Positions 25,662 through 34,685 of a DNA stretch of 41,050 bases are shown piece after piece. Both the position numbers and the translations under genes were made by a program. Source of the DNA: JBKDZR01 sp047971485 (GTDB taxonomy: Bacteria > Pseudomonadota > Alphaproteobacteria > Rhodobacterales > Rhodobacteraceae); contig JBKDZR010000015.1 in the NCBI GenBank assembly GCA_047971485.1, positions 1 to 41,050 of the forward strand, read 5' to 3'. The number at the start of each line of letters is the position of its first letter. Position 1 is the stretch's first letter. The notes beneath the pieces are model-generated. The model was given only the letters and a program-made list of their open reading frames with translations. It did no database searches and was not told the DNA's origin.

Positions 25662-26080
25662 TGCGGTATTGGCTGTTCAAATCCGAGGCCTCAACCTGGT
25701 CCTGGGACGAACAGGTCGCCAAGGGCGCGGCCGGCGAGGAATGGGACGGGGTCCGCAACTATCAGGCCCGCAATTTCATGCGTGAGATGCAGGTGGGCGA
25801 CCGGGGATTTTTCTACCACAGCCAAACCGAAAAGGCGGTGGTCGGCATCGTCGAGGTCTGCGCCGAAGCCCACCCCGACAGCAAGGCCGATGATCCGCGC
25901 TGGGAATGCGTCGATATCCGCGCGGTCTGTTCCGTGGTCCGGCCTGTGACCCTGGAGGAAATCAAGGCCGAACCGCGCCTGGCCGAGATGGTCCTGGTGC
26001 GCAACTCGCGTCTTTCGGTTCAGCCAGTCGCCGAGGACGAATGGCGGATCGTCTGTGAAATGGCCGGGGTGACGCCCTGA
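25661..26080 (+). CDS. EVE-domain protein
   Basis: A 139-residue EVE-domain (PUA-like fold) protein from the ATG at 25661, whose first base is the last base of the preceding TGA. Typical features are RYWLFKSEASTWSWDEQ, WDGVRNYQARNFMREMQVGDRGFFYHS and VGIVEVCAEAHPD. EVE domains relate to readers of modified nucleic acid bases. In this operon context (after tsaD, gpsA, YciI) it is a common housekeeping copy without an assigned partner. It converges with the cytochrome gene with a ten-base gap. Confidence 0.93.
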   Translation: MRYWLFKSEASTWSWDEQVAKGAAGEEWDGVRNYQARNFMREMQVGDRGFFYHSQTEKAVVGIVEVCAEAHPDSKADDPRWECVDIRAVCSVVRPVTLEEIKAEPRLAEMVLVRNSRLSVQPVAEDEWRIVCEMAGVTP

Positions 26081-26090
26081 TGGCCTGACC

Positions 26091-26528
26091 TCAGTCCTGC
26101 GGGGCCGGCGACAGGCTTTGCAGATAGGCATAAAGATCCGCGGCATCGTCGGGGTTGCGCAAGCGCAGGATCATGGTGCTGCGGATCTTTTTGTCCCCCA
26201 GATAGTCGCCAAGAAAGCCGTTGGTGTTCTGTACGAAGGCCGCAAAGTTTTCCTCGGTCCAGATCAGGCCCGCTTCCCCTGCCTTGCGCATCCCGGATGA
26301 ATAGCGAAAGCCCGCAACCGTTGCCGCCGGACGATCGGGCAGCCCATACAGGTTCGGCCCGTTGCGCCCATTGCGCCCGGCCAGTTTCTCGCCGGCGTCA
26401 TTGATCACCATGTGGCAGGGCACGCACTGGTTGAAGGCCCTTTTCCCGGCCTCGGCATCGCCCAGCCCCTGTGCCCAAAGCGGCACCGCCGCAAGGCAGG
26501 CCACCGCCGCTGTCAGAATGATCCGCAT
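26091..26528 (-). CDS. Secreted class I cytochrome c
   Basis: A 145-residue periplasmic monohaem cytochrome of the c2/c550-like type. The signal peptide is MRIILTAAVACLAAVPLWAQ. Haem attachment is C35-V-P-C38-H39, and the likely sixth ligand is M119 in KIRSTMILRL. GPNLYGLPDRPAATVAGFRYS between them is typical of the c2 family. It probably carries electrons in the periplasm between membrane complexes. It stands alone and diverges from idi across about 235 bases. Confidence 0.93.
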   Translation of the reverse strand: MRIILTAAVACLAAVPLWAQGLGDAEAGKRAFNQCVPCHMVINDAGEKLAGRNGRNGPNLYGLPDRPAATVAGFRYSSGMRKAGEAGLIWTEENFAAFVQNTNGFLGDYLGDKKIRSTMILRLRNPDDAADLYAYLQSLSPAPQD

Positions 26529-26764
26529 GTCAGGGCCTCCAGTTCTGTCTCGCGCGGTTCAGACCATCCGCGTCTTGTCGTGCCGGACCCGTTTGAAACC
26601 GGTTCCCTCCTTTATGCAACCGCTTCCTGCCCAACCGGGTCAACGGAACGTTGCGACCTGTGGCACCATGTCGGGGTGCGCGTCTTCCCACTTTTGCCTA
26701 GACAGAGGCTCTGTTACAGACACAGCCCATTCCGATCCGCCCAAGTGCCAGAGCGATCCGCCCG

Positions 26765-27295
26765 ATGACCGATCTTATTCCTGCCTGGATAAACGGGAAC
26801 CTGACCCCTGTGGACAAGATGAAGGTCCACAGGGAAGGCCTGCGCCACAAGGCTGTGTCGGTTTTCGTCATGCACGGGGACCAGATCCTGATTCAACGCC
26901 GTGCGGAAACAAAATACCATACCCCCGGCCTTTGGGCCAACACCTGTTGCACCCATCCCCAATGGGGCGAAAACGCCGGCGATTGCGCGGTGCGGCGGCT
27001 GCGCCAGGAACTGGGCATCACCGGGATCTATCCGGCCCGGCGTGACACGCTGGAATATCGCGCGGATGTCGGCGACGGGATGATCGAACATGAAGTCGTC
27101 GACATCTTCATCGCCATGGCCGGCCCGGATCTGACGGTTTCCCCCGACCCCGATGAGGTGATGGATGTCAACTGGATCGGGATCTACGATCTGACCGCCG
27201 AGATCACCCGCCACCCGGATCGCTTCACCCCCTGGCTGCGTCTTTATATGACCCGGCATCAGGAACGGATCTTCGGCCCGACGATGGGGATATAA
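26765..27295 (+). CDS. idi: Isopentenyl-diphosphate isomerase (type 1)
   Basis: Interconverts isopentenyl and dimethylallyl diphosphate for isoprenoid synthesis. The 176-residue Nudix protein shows LWANTCCTHP with the catalytic Cys (C61/C62 region), the Nudix-like AVRRLRQELGI, and the acidic EHEVVDIF segment that supplies the second catalytic and metal residues. The start is the ATG at 26765. The stop is four bases from the stop of convergent rlmN. No carotenoid or photosynthesis genes lie nearby, so the gene is isolated here. Confidence 0.95.
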   Translation: MTDLIPAWINGNLTPVDKMKVHREGLRHKAVSVFVMHGDQILIQRRAETKYHTPGLWANTCCTHPQWGENAGDCAVRRLRQELGITGIYPARRDTLEYRADVGDGMIEHEVVDIFIAMAGPDLTVSPDPDEVMDVNWIGIYDLTAEITRHPDRFTPWLRLYMTRHQERIFGPTMGI

Positions 27296-27299
27296 GCGC

Positions 27300-28472
27300 T
27301 CAGCCTGCGGCGGGCGCGCGCCGCGCGTTGCGGGCCCGTTCGCTTTCCGATTTCAACTGACCGCAGGCGGCCATGATATCCTCGCCGCGCGGGGTGCGGA
27401 TCGGGCTGGAATAGCCGGCCTTGTGGACGATATCGGCAAAACGTTCGATCCGCGCCCAGTCGGATCGCTGATAGGGCGCGCCGGGCCATTCATTGAACGG
27501 GATCAGGTTGATCTTGGCCGGAATGCCCGCGATCAGCCGCACCAGCCGGCGGGCGTCTTCGTCGCTGTCGTTCACATCCTTCAGCATCACATATTCAAAG
27601 GTGATCCGTTCGCTGTTGGACAGTTTCGGATAGGCCCTCAGCGCCTCCAGCAACTCGGCGATGTTCCACTTCTTGTTGATCGGCACCAGACGATCACGGA
27701 CCGCATCGGTGGTGGCGTGAAAGCTGACTGCCAGAAGACAGCCGATTTCCTCGGCGGTGCGGGCAATTTCCGGCACCACCCCCGAGGTCGACAAGGTGAT
27801 CCGCCGGCGCGACAGGCTGATGCCTTCACCATCCATGACGATCTTCATCGCATCGCGGACATTGTCGAAATTATACAGTGGCTCACCCATGCCCATCAGC
27901 ACGATATTAGACAAAAGGCGGGTCTCGACCTTCGGCGCACGGCCGGGTTCAGGCCATTCCCCCAGGTCGTCGCGGGCCAGCATCACCTGGCCGACGATTT
28001 CGGCGGCGGTCAGGTTGCGGACCAGCCGCTGGGTGCCGGTATGACAGAAGGAACAGGTCAGCGTGCAGCCCACCTGGCTGGAAATGCACAGGGTGCCACG
28101 GCCCTCTTCGGGGATGTAGACGGTTTCCACCTCATGCCCGCCAGCGATTCGGACAAGATACTTGCGGGTGCCATCTGCACTGACCTGGCGGGTGACCAGT
28201 TCGGGCAGGGCAATGGTGAAATGCTCGGCCAGCAGCGCGCGGTAAGGCTTGGCCAGATTGGTCATGGCGGCGAAATCGCGCACGCCTTTCTGATAGATCC
28301 ACTGCCAGATCTGGCCTTCGCGCATCTTGGCCTGCCGTTCCGGGGTGCCGGCGGCGATCAGCGCGGCACGCAGGGCCGGCCGTGTCAGACCGACAAGGTT
28401 TTGCCGCCCCTCTTCGGGCAGGTTGCGCGGAAGGGTCAGAACGTCCTGCGTGATCGGGGCGCTGGCAGTCAT
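27300..28472 (-). CDS. rlmN: 23S rRNA/tRNA adenine C2-methyltransferase RlmN
   Basis: Radical SAM enzyme that methylates A2503 of 23S rRNA and A37 of some tRNAs. The 390-residue protein has an N-terminal helical domain (GQIWQWIYQKGVRDFAAMTNL). The iron-sulfur motif is C136-x3-C140-x2-C143 in CTLTCSFCHTG. The NIVLMGMGEPLYNFDNV segment, VSFHATTDAVRD and the C-terminal RTPRGEDIMAACGQL follow, the last carrying the methyl-carrying Cys. It is monocistronic as far as can be seen. Confidence 0.97.
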   Translation of the reverse strand: MTASAPITQDVLTLPRNLPEEGRQNLVGLTRPALRAALIAAGTPERQAKMREGQIWQWIYQKGVRDFAAMTNLAKPYRALLAEHFTIALPELVTRQVSADGTRKYLVRIAGGHEVETVYIPEEGRGTLCISSQVGCTLTCSFCHTGTQRLVRNLTAAEIVGQVMLARDDLGEWPEPGRAPKVETRLLSNIVLMGMGEPLYNFDNVRDAMKIVMDGEGISLSRRRITLSTSGVVPEIARTAEEIGCLLAVSFHATTDAVRDRLVPINKKWNIAELLEALRAYPKLSNSERITFEYVMLKDVNDSDEDARRLVRLIAGIPAKINLIPFNEWPGAPYQRSDWARIERFADIVHKAGYSSPIRTPRGEDIMAACGQLKSESERARNARRAPAAG

Positions 28473-28578
28473 GGGGCGTGGCTCGCAATGGGGATAGCCC
28501 GGCCATAGCCTATCCGGGGCACAATGGGAAGGCTGGCATGCGCGGGGCTGATCCTCGGCATCAGGACCTTAACCTAGT

Positions 28579-28607
28579 TTGGCAGAATAGATAGCCTTCT
28601 ATACAAA
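28579..28607 (+). promoter_or_regulatory. Candidate promoter before the VPLPA-CTERM-like gene
   Basis: TTGGCA at 28579-28584 and TACAAA at 28602-28607 are separated by 17 bases, a fair match to a housekeeping promoter. The surrounding ~100 bases are markedly AT-richer than the rest of the window. A TACAA / TTGTA inverted repeat (28602-28606, 28616-28620) overlaps the -10. Confidence 0.5.
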
Positions 28608-28664
28608 ATTGTTTCTTGTATGCGGATGAACACGTGGTTCAGTTGTATTGCAAGGTTTGGTGTA

Positions 28665-29486
28665 ATGAGTTCAAAAGCGCGCTTCTCTGCGGCAATTATG
28701 GCTGCCGTAATGGCCGCAGGTCCGGCTTTCGCTGCGTCGGTCACCCTTTACGATCAGGATTTTGAGGCCCCGTCGGGGTTCATCAACGGCTATATCCCCT
28801 GGGCCCCAAAGGGGTATAACGATGTGTCCATGCAGCAGGTCAACGACCTTTATGCAAATCAGCCAGGCAGCCCGACCTTTGCGGAACCCAACTCGGGATC
28901 AACCGTGCTGCTGACCGGAAACCAGGCCTTTGGCACCGGCTATCACGATCCGGACGGTCGCGGCGGCAACTATGCGCTGAGTGTCGCCGCCGGGCTGGCT
29001 GAAAGTCCGAGCAGCGGACTGAGCATGGCTTTCGACATTGGCAACTATGATTTCTTCAATCTCCGCGTCGATATTTCCAGCATCGACCTGGATCATGATC
29101 TTTTTCCATCCTGGGCGAACCCCGCAGATGTGCCACAGTTCGTCTTTACCCTGTATGACAATCCTGTGAATTCGAACGGGTCCGGCCCGGCCAGCATGCT
29201 GGATCAGGTCCGGCTGGATGGTGTTGCGTCTGAACTGGATACGCTGGACTGGACACGGGGTGCCTTCAGCATGGATGCGTCGAATGCCACCGATGGCAAT
29301 GTCATCGTGCAGATGAAACTGGTCTCAGGCCTGAATGCAGCGGTCGACAACCTGCGGATCACGGCCTCGGACGAAGCCGGCGGCGGCCTTTATGACACAC
29401 CGGCGGCTGTTCCGCTTCCCCCCGCATTTGCCCTGCTGCTGGGTGGCGGTGCCCTGCTGCTGGGGCTGAAACGGCGCCAGGCCTGA
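28665..29486 (+). CDS. Secreted protein with VPLPA-CTERM-like sorting tail
   Basis: A 273-residue secreted protein of unknown function. I choose the ATG at 28665, which begins a clean signal peptide (RFSAAIMAAVMAAGPAFAAS); the frame extends to 28620 through AT-rich sequence that looks like leader. The body has no domain I recognise and is rich in Asp, Gly and Asn with alternating hydrophobics, suggesting a beta-sandwich surface protein. The C-terminus is VPLPPAFALLLGGGALLLGLKRRQA: a Val-Pro-Leu-Pro motif, a hydrophobic helix and a basic end. That matches the VPLPA-CTERM class of exosortase targets in Rhodobacterales, with Pro in place of the motif's Ala. No exosortase or EPS gene is nearby. 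A bidirectional hairpin follows at 29496. Confidence 0.8.
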   Translation: MSSKARFSAAIMAAVMAAGPAFAASVTLYDQDFEAPSGFINGYIPWAPKGYNDVSMQQVNDLYANQPGSPTFAEPNSGSTVLLTGNQAFGTGYHDPDGRGGNYALSVAAGLAESPSSGLSMAFDIGNYDFFNLRVDISSIDLDHDLFPSWANPADVPQFVFTLYDNPVNSNGSGPASMLDQVRLDGVASELDTLDWTRGAFSMDASNATDGNVIVQMKLVSGLNAAVDNLRITASDEAGGGLYDTPAAVPLPPAFALLLGGGALLLGLKRRQA

Positions 29487-29495
29487 CCTTGCGGA

Positions 29496-29519
29496 AGGGG
29501 CTGCCTGAAGGCGGCCCCT
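29496..29519. terminator. Bidirectional hairpin between convergent genes
   Basis: AGGGGCTGCC pairs along ten positions (one G-U) with GGCGGCCCCT around a TGAA loop. It lies ten bases after the VPLPA-CTERM-like stop and 14 bases after the IalB-like stop on the other strand. There is no T-tract, but position and stability suit a two-way terminator. Confidence 0.65.
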
Positions 29520-29533
29520 GACACCCCGTGCCG

Positions 29534-30061
29534 TCAGTTGGTGACGGCGCAGCGCTTTTGCGCATCCTCATACGCGGCGGTAAAGCCCATCAGGGAAAAC
29601 GTGTCGCTTGTCGTCGTCCCGCGCGATGACCGGCCGACCAGCTTGGCCTCGGCGCCGCGTTTCATTGCCGTGGCGATCTGGCGATCCTCTTCCAGCGAGG
29701 CGGCCCAGGCGGTTTCGCCATCGGTGAAAAGCTCAAACTCTGCATCGCCCACGGTCAGCTTGACGGTCGAGCCATCGGCAAAGGGATACCCCCCCATGAA
29801 CGAAACCTCGCCCATCTGCTCGGATCCGGGCCAGAAGGACACGAACATGTAGATATCACCGCGCTGAACGGCCACGACCCGCCCATCCCGGGTGTTCACC
29901 GTTTCCTTTGGCGCCGAAACCACCCAGCATTGGTTCGGGTTGTTTTCAACAAAGATGCTCCATGCCGTGCTTGTGCCGACCAGGTTGGTGGAATTCTGCG
30001 CAAAGGCAGGGGGGGCCAAAAGGGCAACGGCCAGGACACAGCTAACCCAGTGCGCTTTCAT
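29534..30061 (-). CDS. Invasion-associated locus B (IalB) family protein
   Basis: A 175-residue secreted protein of the IalB family. The signal peptide is KAHWVSCVLAVALLAPPAFAQ. The body shows the family pattern of an early WSIFVENNPNQCWVVS segment, GDIYMFVSFWPG, a VSFMGGYPF strand, and a late RGTTTSDTFSLMGFTAAYEDAQKRC. The two Cys (in NQCW and KRC) may form a disulfide. IalB was named for red-cell invasion in Bartonella, but the family is common in free-living alphaproteobacteria and its general function is unclear. A strong AGGAGGT ribosome site lies eight bases before the ATG. Confidence 0.88.
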   Translation of the reverse strand: MKAHWVSCVLAVALLAPPAFAQNSTNLVGTSTAWSIFVENNPNQCWVVSAPKETVNTRDGRVVAVQRGDIYMFVSFWPGSEQMGEVSFMGGYPFADGSTVKLTVGDAEFELFTDGETAWAASLEEDRQIATAMKRGAEAKLVGRSSRGTTTSDTFSLMGFTAAYEDAQKRCAVTN

Positions 30062-30213
30062 CGAAGGACGACCTCCTGCATTCTGTCACGATACACGCCG
30101 GGATCCGTTCCGGAGTCCATTGAACGGCGCGTCTTTGCCTCATCTCGGCCGTGAATATAGCCCGGGTTGCGCCCGGAAAAAAAGGGGGTGGGGCGGGATT
30201 CACGGGATCGTGG

Positions 30214-31125
30214 TCAATGGGGTGTTGCGCCCAGGTGGGTTTTGCCTCTTTCGCGGGCCAAAGTGATCTGCCGCTGCCGTTCGCGAAAGCGGGCCTTGTC
30301 GGCTGCGGAGGTCTCGGTCACGCAGTGGCGGCAGGAGACCCCGGCCTCGTGATCGGGATGGGTCAGGTCCTCGGGTGTCAGTGGCCGGCGGCAGGCATGG
30401 CACAGGCTGTGGGGGCCCTCGGCCAGCCCGTGGCCAACCGAGACGCGCCCATCGAAGACAAAGCAGTCACCCCGCCACAGGCTGTCTTCGGCAGGCACCT
30501 GTTCCAGGTATTTCAGGATCCCGCCTTGCAGGTGATAGACATCCTTCACCCCTTCGTTCAGCAGGAAATTCGTCGATTTCTCACAGCGGATCCCGCCGGT
30601 ACAGAACATCGCGATCCGCTTGTTGGCAAAACGCGGGCCATTTTCGCGCCACCAGTCGGGGAAATCGCCAAAGCGCCTGGTCCCCGGATCGAGGGCCCCC
30701 TCAAACGTGCCGATGGCGACCTCATAGTCGTTGCGCGTGTCGATCACCACCACATCGGGGGCGGAGATCAGCGCGTTCCAGTCGGCCGGTGCAACATAGT
30801 GACCAACCCCTTCGGACGGGCGCACCTGGGGCTGGCCCATGGTCACGATCTCGCGTTTCAGGCGGACTTTCAGCCGGGCGAAGGGTTGCTCGGTGGCAAT
30901 GCTTTCCTTCCACTCCAGATCAGCGCATCCCGGCAGGCCCCGGATATGGGCCAGGACCGCGTCGATACCGGCCCGGCTGCCGGCAATGGTGCCGTTGATC
31001 CCCTCGGGCGCCAGCAGCAACGTGCCGGTCACCCCGCCGGCGCCACAGGTTCGGGCCAGGGCCGGCTTAAGGGCGGCCGGGTCCGGGAAAGGGGTGAACT
31101 TGTAAAGGGCGGCGACGATGAACAT
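30214..31125 (-). CDS. trhO: tRNA uridine-34 hydroxylase TrhO (rhodanese-like)
   Basis: Oxygen-dependent hydroxylase that makes 5-hydroxyuridine at position 34 of some tRNAs (formerly UPF0176/YceA). The 303-residue protein has an N-terminal acylphosphatase-like domain (ALYKFTPFPDP, LLAPEGINGTIAG). A rhodanese domain follows with DVVVIDTRNDYE and the active loop C175-TGGIR-C181-EKS. The C-terminal C-x2-C ... C-x2-C cluster (CHAC, CRHC) probably binds zinc. It diverges from pncA across 150 bases. Confidence 0.95.
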   Translation of the reverse strand: MFIVAALYKFTPFPDPAALKPALARTCGAGGVTGTLLLAPEGINGTIAGSRAGIDAVLAHIRGLPGCADLEWKESIATEQPFARLKVRLKREIVTMGQPQVRPSEGVGHYVAPADWNALISAPDVVVIDTRNDYEVAIGTFEGALDPGTRRFGDFPDWWRENGPRFANKRIAMFCTGGIRCEKSTNFLLNEGVKDVYHLQGGILKYLEQVPAEDSLWRGDCFVFDGRVSVGHGLAEGPHSLCHACRRPLTPEDLTHPDHEAGVSCRHCVTETSAADKARFRERQRQITLARERGKTHLGATPH

Positions 31126-31275
31126 GACAGGCGCCTTTTACCCCCCGGCTGCGGGGGAATCCAGCGCCGGAAGGATCGCCTGTTGATCCCCGTCGCCTTG
31201 CCGCCCTAAGAACGATCATGTGGCCTCTTGCTCGGGCCGCCGCTTGGGATCGCGCAAAGGCAACAGGGGGTAAGG

Positions 31276-31881
31276 ATGGCATCGACGACAACCGCGCTGC
31301 TGGTGATCGACGTTCAGAACGACTTCTGCGAAGGGGGCGCCCTGGCCGTGCCGGACGGATCCGCCGTGGTGGCACTGATCAACACGATGATGGCGGATGC
31401 CGATACCGTGATCCTGACCCAGGACTGGCACCCCGCCGGGCATTCCTCGTTTGCCACACAGCATCCCGGCAAAGCCCCGCTGGAGGTGATCAAACTGCCC
31501 TATGGCGATCAGGTCCTGTGGCCGGATCATTGCGTGCAGGGCACAACAGGGGCCGATTTCCATCCCGGGCTGGACGTTGCCCGCGCCCGGGCCGTGATCC
31601 GCAAGGGGATGCGCCCCGGCGTGGACAGCTATTCGGCCTTTTTCGAGAATGACCGCGCAACCCCCACCGGGTTGGAGGGCTATCTGCGCAGTCTGGGGGT
31701 CACCCGGCTGACACTGGCGGGGCTGGCCCTGGATTTCTGCGTCGGCTACTCGGCGTTGGATGCCGCCCGGCTGGGCTTTGAGGTCGAGGTGATCACCGGC
31801 GCCTGCCGCGCCATTGACGCCGGCGGATCGCTGGCCGGGGCACAACAGGCAATGGCCGCCGCCGGGGTGGTTCTGCGCTAG
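31276..31881 (+). CDS. pncA: Nicotinamidase PncA
   Basis: Hydrolyses nicotinamide to nicotinate in NAD salvage. From the ATG at 31276 the protein has 201 residues. The triad is D12 in LLVIDVQNDF, K110 in VIRKGM and C155 in LDFCVGYSA. Metal ligands are D50, H52 and H56 in DWHPAGHSSF, with H85 in WPDHC. The upstream frame to 31228 adds 16 residues with no family match. GGGGG and TAAGG stretches precede the start. It is separated from the antiporter gene by about 115 bases and could share its transcript. Confidence 0.95.
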   Translation: MASTTTALLVIDVQNDFCEGGALAVPDGSAVVALINTMMADADTVILTQDWHPAGHSSFATQHPGKAPLEVIKLPYGDQVLWPDHCVQGTTGADFHPGLDVARARAVIRKGMRPGVDSYSAFFENDRATPTGLEGYLRSLGVTRLTLAGLALDFCVGYSALDAARLGFEVEVITGACRAIDAGGSLAGAQQAMAAAGVVLR

Positions 31882-31995
31882 ACACGGGGCCAGTCGCGCG
31901 GTTTTTTGCCGAGCCCGGGCAGAAAAACGAAAACCCGATAGATGAAACCGATCAAGGCAATTCCCTGTCAAGGATGACGGGGCTATTCCAGAGCC

Positions 31996-34509
31996 ATGGA
32001 TATCGTTCTCATCATCACGATCATTGCATCGCTCTTCGTCGTCATCGGCATCGCCGAGCCGCTGGCCGATCGCCTTGGCCTGCCCTACAGCGTGATCCTG
32101 GCGATGATCGGCATCCTGCTGGGCGGCGGCGCGATCTTCTTCTGGCGCACCGAGCTGACAGATGCGCTGAACCCGATGGCGGCGGCGATCCTCAACCTGC
32201 CGATCCGGTCCAACGTCTTTCTCTACGTCTTTCTGCCAACGCTGATTTTTCAGGTCACCCTGGGCATCAACCTGCGCCGGATGATGGACGATTGGGTGCC
32301 GATCATCGTGCTGGCGGTGCTGGCGGTGGTGGCCGCAACGCTGGCGGTGGGGGTTGCCCTGTCCTGGGCCAGTGCGCTGCCGCTGACCGCGTGTCTTCTG
32401 GTGGGCGCGATCGTATCCACCACCGATCCCTCGGCAGTGGTCGGGATCTTCCGGTCCCTGTCTGCGCCACGCCGCTTGTCGCGGATCATTGAGGGCGAAA
32501 GCCTGCTGAACGACGCCGCCGCCATCGCGCTGTTCGGCCTGTTTCTCAGCTTCGTCATGCTGGGTGTGCCCAACCCCGAGCTTGGCGCCGCCTTGGGGCA
32601 GTTCCCCCAACTGGTTGCTGGCGGGGCCCTGACCGGGTGGGTTGCGGGGCGGATCGCCGTGTGGATGATGGGACGGTTCGCACGCTATGAACTGGCGCAG
32701 ATCTCGATTTCGGTGGGGCTGCCCTATCTGGCCTATATCGGGTCCGAGCAGATCGCCGGCGCATCCGGTGTGATCGCGGTGGTGGCCGCAGGCATCACGC
32801 TGAACCTGGCCGGGCCAGGGCGGTTGCCCCCCGCCGCCTGGTCGAACCTGCGCGATGTCTGGGATCTGCTGGCCCATTGGGCCGGGGCGCTGATCTTTAT
32901 CCTGGCTGCGCTGTTCATTCCGCGCCTGCTGGAGGATCTGCGCTGGACCGACCTGGCGCTGATCGCGGTGGTTGTCGTCGCCGCCATCGTCGCCCGCGCC
33001 GTGATCCTGTTCGGTCTGTTGCCGCTGTTGACGGCCCTGCGCCTGTCGCCGGTGGTTGAGCGGCCCTATCGCATCGCCATCCTCTGGGGGGGCTTGCGCG
33101 GCGCAGTCACCCTAGCGCTGGCCCTGGCTGTCACCGAAAGCCTGTGGGTGCCGGTGGAAATCAAGCGCGTGGTCGGCATCCTGGCCACCGGCTTCACCCT
33201 GTTCACCCTGATGGTACAAGGGACGACCCTGCGCTGGGTGATCGGGCGGCTGGGACTGGACCGGTTGTCGCCGCTGGATCAGGCCCTGTCCAATCAGGTC
33301 ATTGCCGTGTCACTGCAAACCGTGCGCGAAGACGTGGCCACCGCCACCGAGAATTACGAACTGACCCGCGAAATCGTCCGCTCCGAGGCCAAGCGCTTTG
33401 CCGAGCGACTGGACCGCGCAGTGCAGGCCGCCGAGGACAGCGTGGAAATTCTTGATCGCGATCGCGTGACCCTGGGCCTGATCGTCCTGGCCGGCGCGGA
33501 ACGCGAGACGATCCTGGAACAAATCCGCGAACGGATGATTTCCCTGCGCCTGTCCGATCGTCTGGTGGCTGATGCGGACCGCCTGATCGAGGCGACGCGC
33601 AGTGGCGGGCGCACCGGCTATCAACGGGCCGCGCGGGCCAGCCTGGGCTATGGCAGCGATTTCCAGGCCGCGCTGTTCCTGCACAACCGGTTACGGATCT
33701 CCGGACCGCTGGCCCGGCTGACGGCAAATCACTTCGAGTTGCTGCTGTCCCACCAGCTGATCCTCAGCGACATGGGCGGGTTCATCGACGGTCGGATCCG
33801 CCGCATCCATGGCCGCCGGGTCGCCGATCTGCTGCACGAGCTGCTGAACCGGCGGGTCGAGGCGGTGGAGACCGCGCTGGACGGGCTGCGGCTGCAGTAT
33901 CCGGGCTATGCCGAGGAACTGGAACGCCGCTTTATCCGCCGCACGGCCTTGCGTCTGGAGGAACGCGAATATGCCACCATGCGCGAGGATGGGCTGATCG
34001 GCGCGGAACTTTACATGTCCCTGACCCGTGACATCGCCACCCGACGCCTTGCCGAAGAGGACCGCCCCAAACTGGACCTGGAGGTGCAGCGGGCCGAACT
34101 GGTCCGGCAATTCCCCTTGTTCGCCGATCTCAACGAGGGGGCGCTGAAACGGCTCAGCCGGTCTCTGGTCACCCGCTACGCCAGCCCCGGCGAACGCCTG
34201 CTGCGCAAGGACAGCCCGGCCCGCAGTGTCTATTTCATCGCCTCGGGTGCCGTGGAACTGGAAACCGGCGGCCAAAGCTGGCGGCTGGGCCGGGGCGAGA
34301 TGTTCGGCCAGATCGCAATCCTGATGCACCATCCGCGCCGGACCGAGGCCCGCGCGATCGCCCCCTCGACCCTGCTGGTGCTGAACGAGGCGCGGTTCCG
34401 CAAACTGCTGAAACGCAGCCCAACCCTGCAAGATGCGGTGCGCGACAGCGCCCAAAAACGCGGCATTGCCCCCGAAGACATCTTTCCTGAAATCCAGCCA
34501 GCGGCCTGA
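31996..34509 (+). CDS. NhaP-type cation:proton antiporter with cyclic-nucleotide-binding-like domain
   Basis: An 837-residue CPA1 antiporter. About twelve membrane helices occupy residues ~1-410. They include the family core GAIVSTTDPSAVVGIFRSL, the Asn-Asp pair N172-D173 in EGESLLNDAA, and GGLRGAVTLALALAV. A long charged helical cytoplasmic region covers ~410-700. A cNMP-binding-like domain starts near F706 (FPLFADLNEGALKRLSRSL) and ends near 815, with a YFIASGAVEL strand and the phosphate-binding cassette GEMFGQIAILMHHPRRTEARA. The cassette's usual Glu after FG is Gln (Q772), so ligand binding is doubtful. The layout recalls plant SOS1-type exchangers. The role is probably Na+ or K+ export against H+ and pH or salt homeostasis. 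Confidence 0.9.
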   Translation: MDIVLIITIIASLFVVIGIAEPLADRLGLPYSVILAMIGILLGGGAIFFWRTELTDALNPMAAAILNLPIRSNVFLYVFLPTLIFQVTLGINLRRMMDDWVPIIVLAVLAVVAATLAVGVALSWASALPLTACLLVGAIVSTTDPSAVVGIFRSLSAPRRLSRIIEGESLLNDAAAIALFGLFLSFVMLGVPNPELGAALGQFPQLVAGGALTGWVAGRIAVWMMGRFARYELAQISISVGLPYLAYIGSEQIAGASGVIAVVAAGITLNLAGPGRLPPAAWSNLRDVWDLLAHWAGALIFILAALFIPRLLEDLRWTDLALIAVVVVAAIVARAVILFGLLPLLTALRLSPVVERPYRIAILWGGLRGAVTLALALAVTESLWVPVEIKRVVGILATGFTLFTLMVQGTTLRWVIGRLGLDRLSPLDQALSNQVIAVSLQTVREDVATATENYELTREIVRSEAKRFAERLDRAVQAAEDSVEILDRDRVTLGLIVLAGAERETILEQIRERMISLRLSDRLVADADRLIEATRSGGRTGYQRAARASLGYGSDFQAALFLHNRLRISGPLARLTANHFELLLSHQLILSDMGGFIDGRIRRIHGRRVADLLHELLNRRVEAVETALDGLRLQYPGYAEELERRFIRRTALRLEEREYATMREDGLIGAELYMSLTRDIATRRLAEEDRPKLDLEVQRAELVRQFPLFADLNEGALKRLSRSLVTRYASPGERLLRKDSPARSVYFIASGAVELETGGQSWRLGRGEMFGQIAILMHHPRRTEARAIAPSTLLVLNEARFRKLLKRSPTLQDAVRDSAQKRGIAPEDIFPEIQPAA

Positions 34510-34685
34510 GGGCGGGGGGAACCTGCATCTGGGACCCCTTTTGCCGTTGATCCGCCTCGAAACCCGAGGGCGCGCAGCTGTCCGTAGGATGACGCCTGTG
34601 AACCATGCCGCTATGTGTTTTGTTGTGCACCCCACATTTCTTCACGGGGCGGGTGTGCGGATCGAGCAGGCGTTGTCAAACACTG

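Noticed and set aside
26710..26720. Palindrome TCTGTTACAGA upstream of idi, considered as a PpsR/CrtJ-type site
   Set aside because: Spacing does not fit the TGT-N12-ACA pattern and no carotenoid or photosynthesis genes are nearby.
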